From Frigidibacter sp. SD6-1 (GTDB lineage: Bacteria; Pseudomonadota; Alphaproteobacteria; Rhodobacterales; Rhodobacteraceae), in assembly GCF_030143255.1 (NCBI RefSeq), contig NZ_JARJNR010000003.1, positions 310,001-374,000 of the forward strand: a DNA stretch of 64,000 nucleotides. The letters run 5' to 3'. A program made the translations under genes and the position numbers. Positions within the stretch are counted from its first letter, which is position 1. The number at the start of each line of letters is the position of its first letter. The notes under the pieces are model-generated. The model did not search any database and was not told where the DNA came from. It was given only the letters and a program-made list of their open reading frames with translations. Shown one piece after another: positions 1-7,763 of this stretch.

Positions 1-912
1 CGTCATGTCCATGACCGAGAGATATTCGTCATAGAAGCGGTTGTGCTTGTCGCGTTCGCCCGCCTCGCCGCGCGCGGCGCGGACGATCTGGTCCTGGAAG
101 GCCTTCGTGTGGGTCGGCAGGTTCATCGAGATGAAGGAGGCAAGCTGCAGAAGCCCTGGATAGACCTTTCGGCCCGCGCCCGCATATTTGAAACCGACCT
201 GCTGGATCGCCAGATGTTCAAGCTGGCCCATGGTCAGGCGGCGGCCGAAGTCGGTCACCTCGGTCGGCGCCGCGTCGGGGTCGATCGGGCCGCCGATCAG
301 CGTCAGCGTGCGCGGCTGGGCGGCAGGGTCTTCCTCGGCCAGATAGGCGGTCGCGGCGAGCGTCAGCGGCGCGGGCTGGCAGACGGCGACGACGTTGATG
401 TCAGGCCCGAGATGGCGCATGAAATCGACGAGGTAGAGCGTGTAATCCTCGATATCGAACTTGCCCTCGCTGACCGGAATGTCGCGGGCATTCTTCCAGT
501 CGGTCACATAGACTTCGCAGTCCGGCAGAAGCGAGGCGACGGTCGAGCGCAGGAGCGTCGCGTAATGGCCCGACATGGGCGCGACCAGAAGGATGCGGCG
601 GGCGCGGGCTGGGCGGCCCACGGCGCGGAAATGGATGAGGTCGCCGAAGGGGCGGCAGACGAGCGTATCGACCTCGACGATATGGTCGCGGCCATCCTCG
701 CCCACCACGGTGCGGATGCCCCAGTCGGGCTTGATGACCATGCGGGCGAAGCTGCGTTCGGTGATTCGGCCCCAGGCGGACATGACCTTGAACATCGGGT
801 GCGGCACCAGACCCCAGACCGGGTAGGAGGCCATGGCGCGGGCCGAGGCGCCCAGCCATTCATTGGTATTGCGGACGCTTTCCATCCAGTCGTAGGTCGC
901 CATGTCCTTCAT
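1..912 (-). CDS. phaZ: Intracellular polyhydroxyalkanoate depolymerase PhaZ (3' end cut by window)
   Basis: Hydrolyses stored polyhydroxyalkanoate granules in the cytoplasm. The protein starts MKDMATYDWMES at 912 and stays open to base 1, so about 304 residues are visible and the C-terminus lies outside. It is an alpha/beta hydrolase of the intracellular PhaZ type: the nucleophile is the cysteine in the lipase-box-like segment VVAVCQPAPL, where a Cys replaces the usual Ser, as known for this family. The gene is divergent from phaC across a 92-bp gap holding a PhaR operator, so breakdown and synthesis genes probably share control. Start chosen at the upstream ATG of two close in-frame ATGs (912 and 903). 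The family call is strong because of both sequence and context. Confidence 0.93.
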   Translation of the reverse strand, partial: MKDMATYDWMESVRNTNEWLGASARAMASYPVWGLVPHPMFKVMSAWGRITERSFARMVIKPDWGIRTVVGEDGRDHIVEVDTLVCRPFGDLIHFRAVGRPARARRILLVAPMSGHYATLLRSTVASLLPDCEVYVTDWKNARDIPVSEGKFDIEDYTLYLVDFMRHLGPDINVVAVCQPAPLTLAATAYLAEEDPAAQPRTLTLIGGPIDPDAAPTEVTDFGRRLTMGQLEHLAIQQVGFKYAGAGRKVYPGLLQLASFISMNLPTHTKAFQDQIVRAARGEAGERDKHNRFYDEYLSVMDMT

Positions 913-970
913 CACGCACCCTTTGCCCTTCACCAATCCAAGCTTCCCCCAAAGCCCGGGCAGCGTTATG

Positions 971-981
971 CTGCAGTGCAG
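971..981. promoter_or_regulatory. PhaR operator between phaZ and phaC
   Basis: CTGCAGTGCAG is a perfect CTGC-N3-GCAG palindrome, the motif known for PhaR of Paracoccus denitrificans. It lies 23 bp before the phaC start and 58 bp before the divergent phaZ start, so one site could act on both promoters. The same 11-mer occurs upstream of phaP and at the PPDK-like gene at 24300. Confidence 0.75.
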
Positions 982-1004
982 GAGAGTAGGGGGGATTTGT
1001 TACC

Positions 1005-2798
1005 ATGACAACAAAAGTTGCGAACTCTCCGCCAGATCTTGAGAAATTGAACGCGAACGTGGCGCGGATCGAGGCTCTGTCACAGCGGCTGATTGCTGCG
1101 ATTGCACAAAAGCGCGTGCCCAATCCGGCGCTGGAGGCGCCGGGGTTCGAGCTTTACGCCAAGGCGGCGGGCGCCTGGTGGGCCGAGGCATTGCAGAACC
1201 CCACGAAGGTGATGGAGCAGCAGGTCAGCTACTGGGGGCAGGCGCTGCAGCATTATGTCGAGGCGCAGAAGGCGCTGGCGGAGGGCGAGATGAAGGCGCC
1301 CGACGATCCGACGCCGAACGACCGGCGCTTTTCCAACCCGCTGTGGAAGACCCATCCCTATTTCAACTTCATCAAGCAGCAATATCTGCGCAATGCCGAG
1401 GCGATGCAGGAGGCGATCGGCAATCTTGAGGGGCTGGATGCGCGCGACAGGGCTCGGGTCGGCTATTTCTCGAAGCAGATCCTCGATCTGATGGCGCCGA
1501 CGAATTTCCTCGCCACCAACCCCGACGCGCTGGAAAAGGCAGTGGCGACCGAGGGCGAGAGCCTGGTGCAGGGGCTGGAGAACCTCGTGCGCGATATCGA
1601 GGCCAATCACGGCGATCTGGTCGTGACGCTCGCCGACCGAGAGGCGTTCAGGGTCGGCGGCAATATCGCCACGACTCCGGGCAAGGTCGTCTATCGCAAC
1701 CGCCTGATCGAACTGATCCAGTACGCGCCCACGACCGAGAAGGTCCGCGAAGTGCCGATCGTCATCTTCCCGCCCTGGATCAACAAATTCTACATCATGG
1801 ACCTGAAGCCGCAGAATTCGCTGATCAAGTGGATCGTGGATCAGGGTTTCACGCTTTTCGTCGTCAGCTGGAAGAACCCCGACGCGAGCTATGCCGATGT
1901 CGGCATGGACGATTATGTCGAGGACGGCTTCCTTGCGGCGATCCGCGAGGCCAAGGCCATCACCGGCGAGGACAAGGTCAATGCCGTCGGCTATTGCATC
2001 GCGGGCACCACCCTGTCGCTGACGCTCGCGTTGATGAAAAAGCGCGGCGACAAGTCGGTGAGTTCGGCGACCTTCTTCACCACGCTCACCGACTTTTCCG
2101 ATCCGGGCGAGGTCGGCGTCTTCCTCGACAATGATTTCGTCGACGGGATCGAGGCGGAATGCGCGCGCGCGGGCTTTCTCGACAAATATTTCATGTCGCG
2201 GACCTTTTCCTTCCTCCGCGCGAACGACCTGATCTACGGGCCCGCGATCAAGAGCTACATGATGGGCGAGGCGCCGCCTGCCTTCGACCTTCTCTACTGG
2301 AACGGCGACGGCACCAACTTGCCTGCACGCATGGCGGTCGAATATCTGCGCGGCCTCTGCCAGTCGGACGGGCTTGCCAAGGGGACGTTCACGATCTGCG
2401 GCGAGACGGTTTCTCTGAAAGACGTCAAGGTGCCGCTCTGCGCCGTCGCCTGCGAGACCGATCATATCGCGCCCTGGAAATCCTCGTTCGCCGGTGTCCG
2501 GCAGATGGGGGCGAAGGACAAGACCTTCATCCTGGCCGAAAGCGGCCATATCGCCGGAATCATCAGCCCGCCCGGCAAGGACAAGTACGGCCACTACACC
2601 AGCGACGGCCCGATGGAGGCCGCGGGCGACTGGAAGGCGGCGGCAGAGAAGCACCGCGGCAGCTGGTGGCCGCGCTGGGGCGACTGGCTTGACGAACGGT
2701 CGGGCAAGAAGACCGCCGCCCGCGCGCCGGGCGATGCCGGACATCCGGCACTTGCCGACGCGCCGGGCACATATGTCACGGAAGTGCCAAACGCCTGA
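1005..2798 (+). CDS. phaC: Class I poly(R)-hydroxyalkanoate synthase PhaC
   Basis: Polymerises (R)-3-hydroxyacyl-CoA into polyhydroxyalkanoate on the granule surface. At 597 residues it has the length of class I (PhaC-only) synthases. The N-terminal PhaC domain occupies roughly residues 80-260, followed by the alpha/beta hydrolase core. The catalytic cysteine is Cys331 in GYCIAG; the downstream Asp (CETDHIAPW, about 486) and His (ESGHIAG, about 514) complete the triad. The start ATG follows a G-rich stretch (988-994) that can serve as ribosome binding site. A PhaR operator lies just upstream. It leads the group phaC, phaP, phaR, but phaP has its own operators, so phaC is probably transcribed separately. 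Confidence 0.97.
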   Translation: MTTKVANSPPDLEKLNANVARIEALSQRLIAAIAQKRVPNPALEAPGFELYAKAAGAWWAEALQNPTKVMEQQVSYWGQALQHYVEAQKALAEGEMKAPDDPTPNDRRFSNPLWKTHPYFNFIKQQYLRNAEAMQEAIGNLEGLDARDRARVGYFSKQILDLMAPTNFLATNPDALEKAVATEGESLVQGLENLVRDIEANHGDLVVTLADREAFRVGGNIATTPGKVVYRNRLIELIQYAPTTEKVREVPIVIFPPWINKFYIMDLKPQNSLIKWIVDQGFTLFVVSWKNPDASYADVGMDDYVEDGFLAAIREAKAITGEDKVNAVGYCIAGTTLSLTLALMKKRGDKSVSSATFFTTLTDFSDPGEVGVFLDNDFVDGIEAECARAGFLDKYFMSRTFSFLRANDLIYGPAIKSYMMGEAPPAFDLLYWNGDGTNLPARMAVEYLRGLCQSDGLAKGTFTICGETVSLKDVKVPLCAVACETDHIAPWKSSFAGVRQMGAKDKTFILAESGHIAGIISPPGKDKYGHYTSDGPMEAAGDWKAAAEKHRGSWWPRWGDWLDERSGKKTAARAPGDAGHPALADAPGTYVTEVPNA

Positions 2799-2822
2799 TA
2801 CACCCTGCGGCTAAGATTTTTT

Positions 2823-2861
2823 CTGCAGTGCAGCAATTCCACTTGAAATGCTGCACTGCAG
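2823..2861. promoter_or_regulatory. Paired PhaR operators in the phaP promoter
   Basis: Two perfect palindromes, CTGCAGTGCAG (2823-2833) and CTGCACTGCAG (2851-2861), are 28 bp apart from start to start, about 2.7 helical turns, in the phaC-phaP gap. Each fits CTGC-N3-GCAG. Double sites before the phasin gene match the known logic in which PhaR represses phaP until granules titrate the repressor away. Confidence 0.8.
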
Positions 2862-2918
2862 AATGTATATGGGCTGTAGAGATGAAACGGGCGCGGCCCG
2901 CTGATCAGGAGATATGAA

Positions 2919-3368
2919 ATGGCTAAGACCCAGGACTTCACCAAAGTCATGCAGGACATGATGCAGGCTTTCCCGTTCGACGCGACCGCTGCCCAGGGCG
3001 CGTTCAAGACCTCGGCCGCGTTCGGCGAGAAGCTGACCAAGGTTGCCCTTGAAGCTGCCGAGAAATCGAACGAAATCTCGTCCAAATGGGCGAAAGAGAC
3101 GATCGCCAAGGTTGGCACGCTCGCCAAGGTCAAGGAAGAGCCGGCCGACTACACCAAGGCCGTGAGCGATTTCGCTTCGGCCGCGGCCGAAATGGCTGCC
3201 GAGAACCTCGCCGCCTTCGCCGAAGTCGCGAAGAAAGTGCAGATGGACACGGTCGAGCTGATGCTCGCCGCCGGCAAGACCGCTTCGGAAGATGCGGCTG
3301 CTGCGGTGCAGAAAGCCACTGCCGAAGTCACCAACGTGGCCAAGAAGGCCGCTGCGGCTGCGAAGTAA
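2919..3368 (+). CDS. phaP: Phasin, granule-associated protein PhaP
   Basis: Coats polyhydroxyalkanoate granules and controls their size and number. The 149-residue, Ala- and Lys-rich sequence is predicted almost wholly helical, without cysteine, and ends in a low-complexity KKAAAAAK tail, typical of phasin_2 family proteins. The start is supported by AGGAG at 2908-2912. It sits between phaC and phaR and is followed by a strong intrinsic terminator, so it is probably a monocistronic, highly expressed gene. Regulation by PhaR is suggested by the paired operators upstream. Confidence 0.93.
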   Translation: MAKTQDFTKVMQDMMQAFPFDATAAQGAFKTSAAFGEKLTKVALEAAEKSNEISSKWAKETIAKVGTLAKVKEEPADYTKAVSDFASAAAEMAAENLAAFAEVAKKVQMDTVELMLAAGKTASEDAAAAVQKATAEVTNVAKKAAAAAK

Positions 3369-3403
3369 TCCCTGTTCTATCCTCCCTGAGGACAGGTTGG
3401 TCC

Positions 3404-3440
3404 GGGCGGTTCCCTTGCGGAGCCGCCCTTTCTTTTTGTT
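3404..3440 (+). terminator. Intrinsic terminator after phaP
   Basis: A 10-bp stem (GGGCGGTTCC with GGAGCCGCCC, one G-U pair) with a 5-nt loop is followed by the T-rich run TTTCTTTTTGTT. It ends the phaP transcript before phaR. Confidence 0.8.
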
Positions 3441-3455
3441 GTGTTCTTTCGCAAG

Positions 3456-3478
3456 TGCAGCTTATCTTGCCGCAGTGC
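3456..3478. promoter_or_regulatory. Degenerate PhaR-like half-sites before phaR
   Basis: TGCAG, TGC and GCAGTGC half-sites cluster 23-45 bp before the phaR start. None forms a perfect CTGC-N3/4-GCAG palindrome, so autoregulation at this site is only a suggestion from position and TGC-richness. Confidence 0.3.
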
Positions 3479-3500
3479 CAAAAGAACTCCTGGGGAGGAT

Positions 3501-4082
3501 ATGATGGCGGACGACAAGAAGCCGCTGCTGATCAAGCGCTATGCCAGCCGGCGGCTCTACAATACCGAGACGAGCGACTATGTGACGCTTGAGGATATCG
3601 CCGCCTTCATCCGCGACGGGCGCGAGGTGCAGATCGTCGACCTGAAGACCGGCGATGACCTGACGCGCCAGTATCTGCTGCAAATCATTGCCGAACATGA
3701 GAGCCGGGGCGAGAATGTGCTGCCGGTCGATGTACTGACCGATCTTGTGCGCAGCTACACGACGAGCGCGCAGAGCGTGGTGCCGCAGTTCCTGGCCGCC
3801 TCGTTCGAGATGCTGCGCGACGGGCAGTCGAAGCTGATGGAACAATGGTCGCATCTGCCCAATCCCATGGCCTCGATGCCGGGGTTCGATGCGTTGCAGC
3901 GCCAGCAGCAGGCCTTCCTGAAGTCGATCATGGGCGGGTTCGCCGGATCGTCCGGCCCGGCGCCCGAGGCCGAGGAGGAGGCGCCAAAGCCCAGGGCCAA
4001 GGCGGCGGCTGCGTCCGACGACGATCTGGCCGCGATCAAGAAGCAGCTTGCCGATCTGCAGGCGAAACTTTCGAAACTGTAG
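3501..4082 (+). CDS. phaR: Polyhydroxyalkanoate synthesis repressor PhaR
   Basis: DNA-binding repressor that also senses polyhydroxyalkanoate and frees phaP when granules form. The N-terminus (KPLLIKRYASRRLYNTETSDYVTLEDIAAFIRDG) is the PHB/PHA accumulation regulator DNA-binding domain, residues about 8-70, and is followed by the PHB-interacting domain to about residue 125. The C-terminus is an Ala/Lys/Glu-rich linker ending in a short helix suited to coiled-coil formation. The start ATG-ATG is preceded by GGGGAGG at 3492-3498. At 193 residues it is normal for the family. The four perfect operators in this window are its expected targets. Confidence 0.95.
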   Translation: MMADDKKPLLIKRYASRRLYNTETSDYVTLEDIAAFIRDGREVQIVDLKTGDDLTRQYLLQIIAEHESRGENVLPVDVLTDLVRSYTTSAQSVVPQFLAASFEMLRDGQSKLMEQWSHLPNPMASMPGFDALQRQQQAFLKSIMGGFAGSSGPAPEAEEEAPKPRAKAAAASDDDLAAIKKQLADLQAKLSKL

Positions 4083-4101
4083 CGCCGGGGCCCGGGGGCA
4101 G

Positions 4102-5058
4102 ATGACCGAGCAGCCGGGCCGCGTCACGCTCTGGGCGATCGAGGCCTTTCTGGCAGCGGCCGAGGAAGGCACGGTGCAGGGCGCCGCGCGCAGGCTCGCA
4201 GCCTCGCCCTCGGCCATCAGCCAGCAGGTCACGGCGCTGGAGGCCGCGCTCGGGGCTACGCTGTTCGACCGGACGCAAAGGCCCCTCAGGCTGACGCCCG
4301 CAGGCGCGACCTTCCGCCGTCACGCGCAGGCGATCGTGAACGAACTTGCGGCGGCGCGGGCGGCGATCGGCCTGTCGGGCCTGTCGGGCCTGTCGAGCTT
4401 CCGTCTGGGATTCATCGAGGATTTCGAGGCGGAACTGACGCCGCGGCTGCTGTCGGACCTCGGGCGGGAATGGCCGGGCTGCCAGTTCGTCCTGGAAACC
4501 GGCCCGAGCCATCGGCTGCAGGAGGGGCTGGAGGCGCGGTCGCTGGACCTGATCGTGGCGGCCGACCTTGGTCGTGCCGACTCGCGCCATGAGGTCCACC
4601 GGCTTCTGGAGGAACCGTTCGTCGCCGTCCTGCCCAGGGCGCGGGGCCATGTGCCCTTCGACCCCGGCCTGCCGCTTGTCCTTTACAGCGCGCGCCATTT
4701 CATGGGTCGGCTCATCGCCGATGCGCTGGCGGGCCAGCCGGCGCGGCCCGCGCACCGGTTCGAGCTGGACAGCTATCATTCGATCCTGGCGATGGTCGCG
4801 GCCGGGTCGGGCTGGACGATCCTGACGCCGCTTGCCGTCCTGCATGCGGCGCGGTTCCGGGAACATGTCGAGCTGATGCGGCTGCCCATGCCGCCGCTCA
4901 TGCGCCGCATCGCGCTGACGGCGCGGCGGGATGTGCTGGGCACGATGCCCGCCGAAATCGCGGCGCGGCTCAGGCTCCTGTTGCAGGAGACGATCGTGGC
5001 GCCGGTCCTGGGCGAGCATCCCTGGATGGCAGAGGGGCTGCGGGTGATCTCTGCCTGA
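4102..5058 (+). CDS. LysR-family transcriptional regulator
   Basis: A 318-residue regulator with an N-terminal winged helix-turn-helix (residues about 8-66, containing AARRLAASPSAISQQVTALE and LFDRTQRPLRLTPAG) and a periplasmic-binding-protein-like effector domain. A short triplicated block encodes GLSGLSGLS at the hinge after the DNA-binding domain (4374-4396). It follows phaR by 19 bp, but its target cannot be told; the convergent aminotransferase gene behind it may be unrelated. The start was chosen at the ATG after CCGGGGGC, because the N-terminus then matches normal LysR length. Effector unknown. Confidence 0.88.
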   Translation: MTEQPGRVTLWAIEAFLAAAEEGTVQGAARRLAASPSAISQQVTALEAALGATLFDRTQRPLRLTPAGATFRRHAQAIVNELAAARAAIGLSGLSGLSSFRLGFIEDFEAELTPRLLSDLGREWPGCQFVLETGPSHRLQEGLEARSLDLIVAADLGRADSRHEVHRLLEEPFVAVLPRARGHVPFDPGLPLVLYSARHFMGRLIADALAGQPARPAHRFELDSYHSILAMVAAGSGWTILTPLAVLHAARFREHVELMRLPMPPLMRRIALTARRDVLGTMPAEIAARLRLLLQETIVAPVLGEHPWMAEGLRVISA

Positions 5059-5100
5059 GGGCGCTCTTCGTCGGGCTGCGCCCGCTCATCGCGGAAGGGG

Positions 5101-5118
5101 CGAGGGGCCAGCCCCTCG
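5101..5118. terminator. Hairpin and repeat copy A between convergent genes
   Basis: A perfect 8-bp stem, CGAGGGGC with GCCCCTCG and a CA loop, lies between the convergent lysR and degT genes and can end both transcripts. The flank (CCCCGGGATATTTGAAAACG, 5124-5143) resembles the flanks of hairpins at 24176 and 48653, so it may be one copy of a dispersed gene-end element. Confidence 0.6.
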
Positions 5119-5156
5119 CGCTCCCCGGGATATTTGAAAACGGAAGGGAGATGCGG

Positions 5157-6371
5157 TCAGGCGGCGTCGGGGCGGGCGGTCTTGACTTGGCCCACGGCGG
5201 CCAGAAGCGCGTCGGCGATGAAGTCGAGTTCGGGCCGCTTCAGCCGCGCGGGAAGCCTGAGGTCGCAGGCGCGCATCAGCATGGCGCGGGTCTGCGGCAT
5301 GTCGGGGATATCGCCCAGGAACTGCCAGTTCCAGAAGGCGCGGGCATTGTCCTCGGACAGGCCGAATATCTGCACCGAAACGCCGCGTTTCCTGGCCGCG
5401 TCCTGGAAGGCGCGCGCTTCGGCGTCGGTCCATGACCCGAGCAGGTTGAACTGCAGGCTGTCGGGGGCGCGCTGTTCCTGTGGCAGGGCAGGGGGCACAT
5501 CGAGCCAGTCCGACCGGTTCAGCCGCCCGGCGACATGGTCGTGGTTCGCGCGGCCTGCATTCACCCGATCCCACACCAGCGGCAGCTGCGGGCGGATGAC
5601 GGCGGCTGACAGGTTCTGCATGCGCATGTTGTAGAGCGGCAGGCGGTTCTGCCAGTGCATGTAGCTGTTCTGGAGGCCGGGATGTTTCTTCCAGTTCTGC
5701 TCATAGGCGCCCGACATGATCACGCATTTCGCCGCGATCTCGGGGTCGTCGGTGACGAGGATCCCGCCTTCGCCTGCGTTCACCAGCTTGTAGGACTGGA
5801 AGGAGAAGCAGCCGATCCTGCCGATCGTGCCGATATTGCGGCCGTTCCACTTGGTGCCGAGCGAATGGGCCGCGTCCTCGATGACCGGAATGTTCCGTGC
5901 GTCGCACAGCTCCATGATCCGGTCCATGTCGGACGTATGGCCGCGCATGTGGCTGATGAGGACGCAGGCGATGTCGCGGTCGAGGCGGGCCTCGAAATCC
6001 GCCATGTCGACGCGGAAGTTCGGGCCGACCTCGGCGAGCACCGGCACGCAATCGGCATGGACGACGGCCGACGGGACGGCGGCGAAGGTGAAGGCGGGGA
6101 TGAGGACGCGGGCGCCTTTCGGCAGGTCGAGCGCCTTCAAGGACAGAAAGAGTGCGGCCGAACAGGAGGAGACGGCGAGCGCGTAGCGGGCGCCCAGAAG
6201 GCTGGCGAATTCCTGTTCCAGAAGCGCCACCGGCGCGCCTTCGGGCGCGGTATAGCGGAAGAGGTCGCCCGAGGTCAGCAGCCGCTCGATCTCGGCGCGC
6301 GCGGCCTCCGGGATGGGTTCGGCGTCATAGACGTTCGGGGCTGCCGTCTGGGTCAGGCTGTCGGGCGCCAT
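5157..6371 (-). CDS. DegT/DnrJ/EryC1/StrS-family PLP aminotransferase
   Basis: A fold-type I pyridoxal-phosphate enzyme of 404 residues. The family usually transfers an amino group to a nucleotide-linked keto sugar. The PLP lysine is Lys195 in SFQSYKLVNAGEGG; the cofactor Asp is in IPVIEDAAHSLG and the substrate-binding region in VSSCSAALFLSLKAL. There are no sugar-synthesis neighbours; instead it lies downstream of the amine-utilisation genes, so its substrate may differ from the usual family role. Upstream, 6372-6454, holds AAAAGGTG as ribosome binding site and an inverted repeat CTTCAG-N11-CTGAAG, which may mark its own promoter. The family is certain, the substrate is not. Confidence 0.88.
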   Translation of the reverse strand: MAPDSLTQTAAPNVYDAEPIPEAARAEIERLLTSGDLFRYTAPEGAPVALLEQEFASLLGARYALAVSSCSAALFLSLKALDLPKGARVLIPAFTFAAVPSAVVHADCVPVLAEVGPNFRVDMADFEARLDRDIACVLISHMRGHTSDMDRIMELCDARNIPVIEDAAHSLGTKWNGRNIGTIGRIGCFSFQSYKLVNAGEGGILVTDDPEIAAKCVIMSGAYEQNWKKHPGLQNSYMHWQNRLPLYNMRMQNLSAAVIRPQLPLVWDRVNAGRANHDHVAGRLNRSDWLDVPPALPQEQRAPDSLQFNLLGSWTDAEARAFQDAARKRGVSVQIFGLSEDNARAFWNWQFLGDIPDMPQTRAMLMRACDLRLPARLKRPELDFIADALLAAVGQVKTARPDAA

Positions 6372-6454
6372 GCGTCACCTTTTCTGAAGGTCTTCTTCAG
6401 CTTTCCTGTAACTGAAGTTAACAAGACCGTCCAAAGGAATTGTGACCGATCGGC

Positions 6455-7756
6455 TTAAATCCCCAACCGGTCGCGCATGGAGTACCAGGTCATCGCCAGG
6501 ACGAGCATCGGCCAGCGCATCGCCGGGCCGCCTGGGAAACGGTGCATGGGGACGGATGCCATCACGTCGAAACGCTCGGCCTGACCCGCCACCGCCTCGG
6601 CCAGAAGCCGGCCCGCAAGGGTGGCCATCGCGACGCCATGGCCGGAATAGCCCGAGGCGGAGAGGACATTGGGTTTAACCCGCGCGAAGCAGGGCATGCG
6701 GTTCATGGTGATGGCAAGCGTGCCGCCCCAGGCATAGTCGATCCTGACGTCCTTGAGGTGCGGATAGACCTCCAGCATCGGTTTGCGCACCGTCTTCACC
6801 ACGTCGGGGAAGCGGTAGCCGTAGCTTTCGCCGCCGCCGAACAAGAGGCGGTTGTCCTCGGACAGCCGCCAGTAGTTCACGACGAACCTGGTGTCGGCGA
6901 CCGCCACATTCTCGCGCAGCACCTCGGCCGCGCGGTCGCCGAGCGGTTCGGTCGCGACGACGAAATTGTTGATCGGCATGACGCGGGCAGCGACATGGGG
7001 ATCGAGCCCGCCGAGATAGCCGTTGCAGGCGAGGATCACATGGTCGCAGGTGACGCGGGCATCGGCGGTGTGGACGACGGGCCGGGCGCCATGGTCGATG
7101 CGCTGGACGAGCGCGTTCTCGTGCAGCCGGGCGCCGGCCTTCGCGGCGGCGCGGGCGAGGCCCACGGCATAGTTCAGGGGATGGACATGGCCCGCGCCCC
7201 GGTCGATGTCGCCGCCCTTGTAGAGGGGCGCGGGCAGGATCGCCTGCAGCGCGTCACTGTCGAGAGGCGTGATCCGGTCGTAGCCGTAATCGCGCGCCAT
7301 CTTCTCGGCATAGTGCCGGGCGTGGTCGACCTCGCCCTGGCTGAAGCAGGCGTGGACGATGCCGTCGTGGAAGGTGCAGGGCATGTCGTGGTCGCGGATG
7401 AGCGTCCGGACCATCTCGACCGATTCCAGAGACAGGTCCCAGAGCTGGCGGGCATGGTCGCGGCCCAGGGTCCTTTCGAGCCAGTCCTGATCCTGGCGCT
7501 GGCCGGTGCCGACCTGGCCGCCGTTGCGGCCCGAGGCGCCGAAGCCCACGCGGTGCGCTTCCAGAAGAACCACGTCGAGCCCGCGCTGGGCGAGGTGCAG
7601 CGCGGCGGACAGGCCGGTAAAGCCGCCGCCCACGACGCAGACATCGGCGCGGAGATCGCCCGCGGGGGCAGGGAAGGGCGCTAGGTCGGCGCGGGTGGCA
7701 GCGTAGTAGGAGGCGGGGTAGGTCCCCGCCTTGTCGTTCGCGAAGAGCAGATCCAT
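6455..7756 (-). CDS. FAD-dependent oxidoreductase, PuuB-like (gamma-glutamylputrescine oxidase type)
   Basis: Oxidises a secondary or primary amine, probably a gamma-glutamylated polyamine, with FAD. The dinucleotide-binding motif is VCVVGGGFTGLSAALHLAQ at about residues 31-49, followed by LLEAHRVGFGASGRNGGQV, characteristic of the PuuB/OrdL DAO branch. The length of 433 residues is normal. It starts 7 bp after the stop of a glutamine-synthetase-like gene, so the two are translationally coupled or at least co-transcribed. In the Puu pathway PuuA glutamylates the amine and PuuB oxidises it; gene order here gives the same logic. The exact amine is unknown. Confidence 0.85.
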   Translation of the reverse strand: MDLLFANDKAGTYPASYYAATRADLAPFPAPAGDLRADVCVVGGGFTGLSAALHLAQRGLDVVLLEAHRVGFGASGRNGGQVGTGQRQDQDWLERTLGRDHARQLWDLSLESVEMVRTLIRDHDMPCTFHDGIVHACFSQGEVDHARHYAEKMARDYGYDRITPLDSDALQAILPAPLYKGGDIDRGAGHVHPLNYAVGLARAAAKAGARLHENALVQRIDHGARPVVHTADARVTCDHVILACNGYLGGLDPHVAARVMPINNFVVATEPLGDRAAEVLRENVAVADTRFVVNYWRLSEDNRLLFGGGESYGYRFPDVVKTVRKPMLEVYPHLKDVRIDYAWGGTLAITMNRMPCFARVKPNVLSASGYSGHGVAMATLAGRLLAEAVAGQAERFDVMASVPMHRFPGGPAMRWPMLVLAMTWYSMRDRLGI

Positions 7757-7763
7757 GGGCGCC

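Noticed and set aside
6396-6418. Inverted repeat CTTCAG-N11-CTGAAG before the DegT-type gene as an operator
   Set aside because: The arm length of 6 bp is not rare and no regulator motif is known for it; mentioned only in the gene entry.
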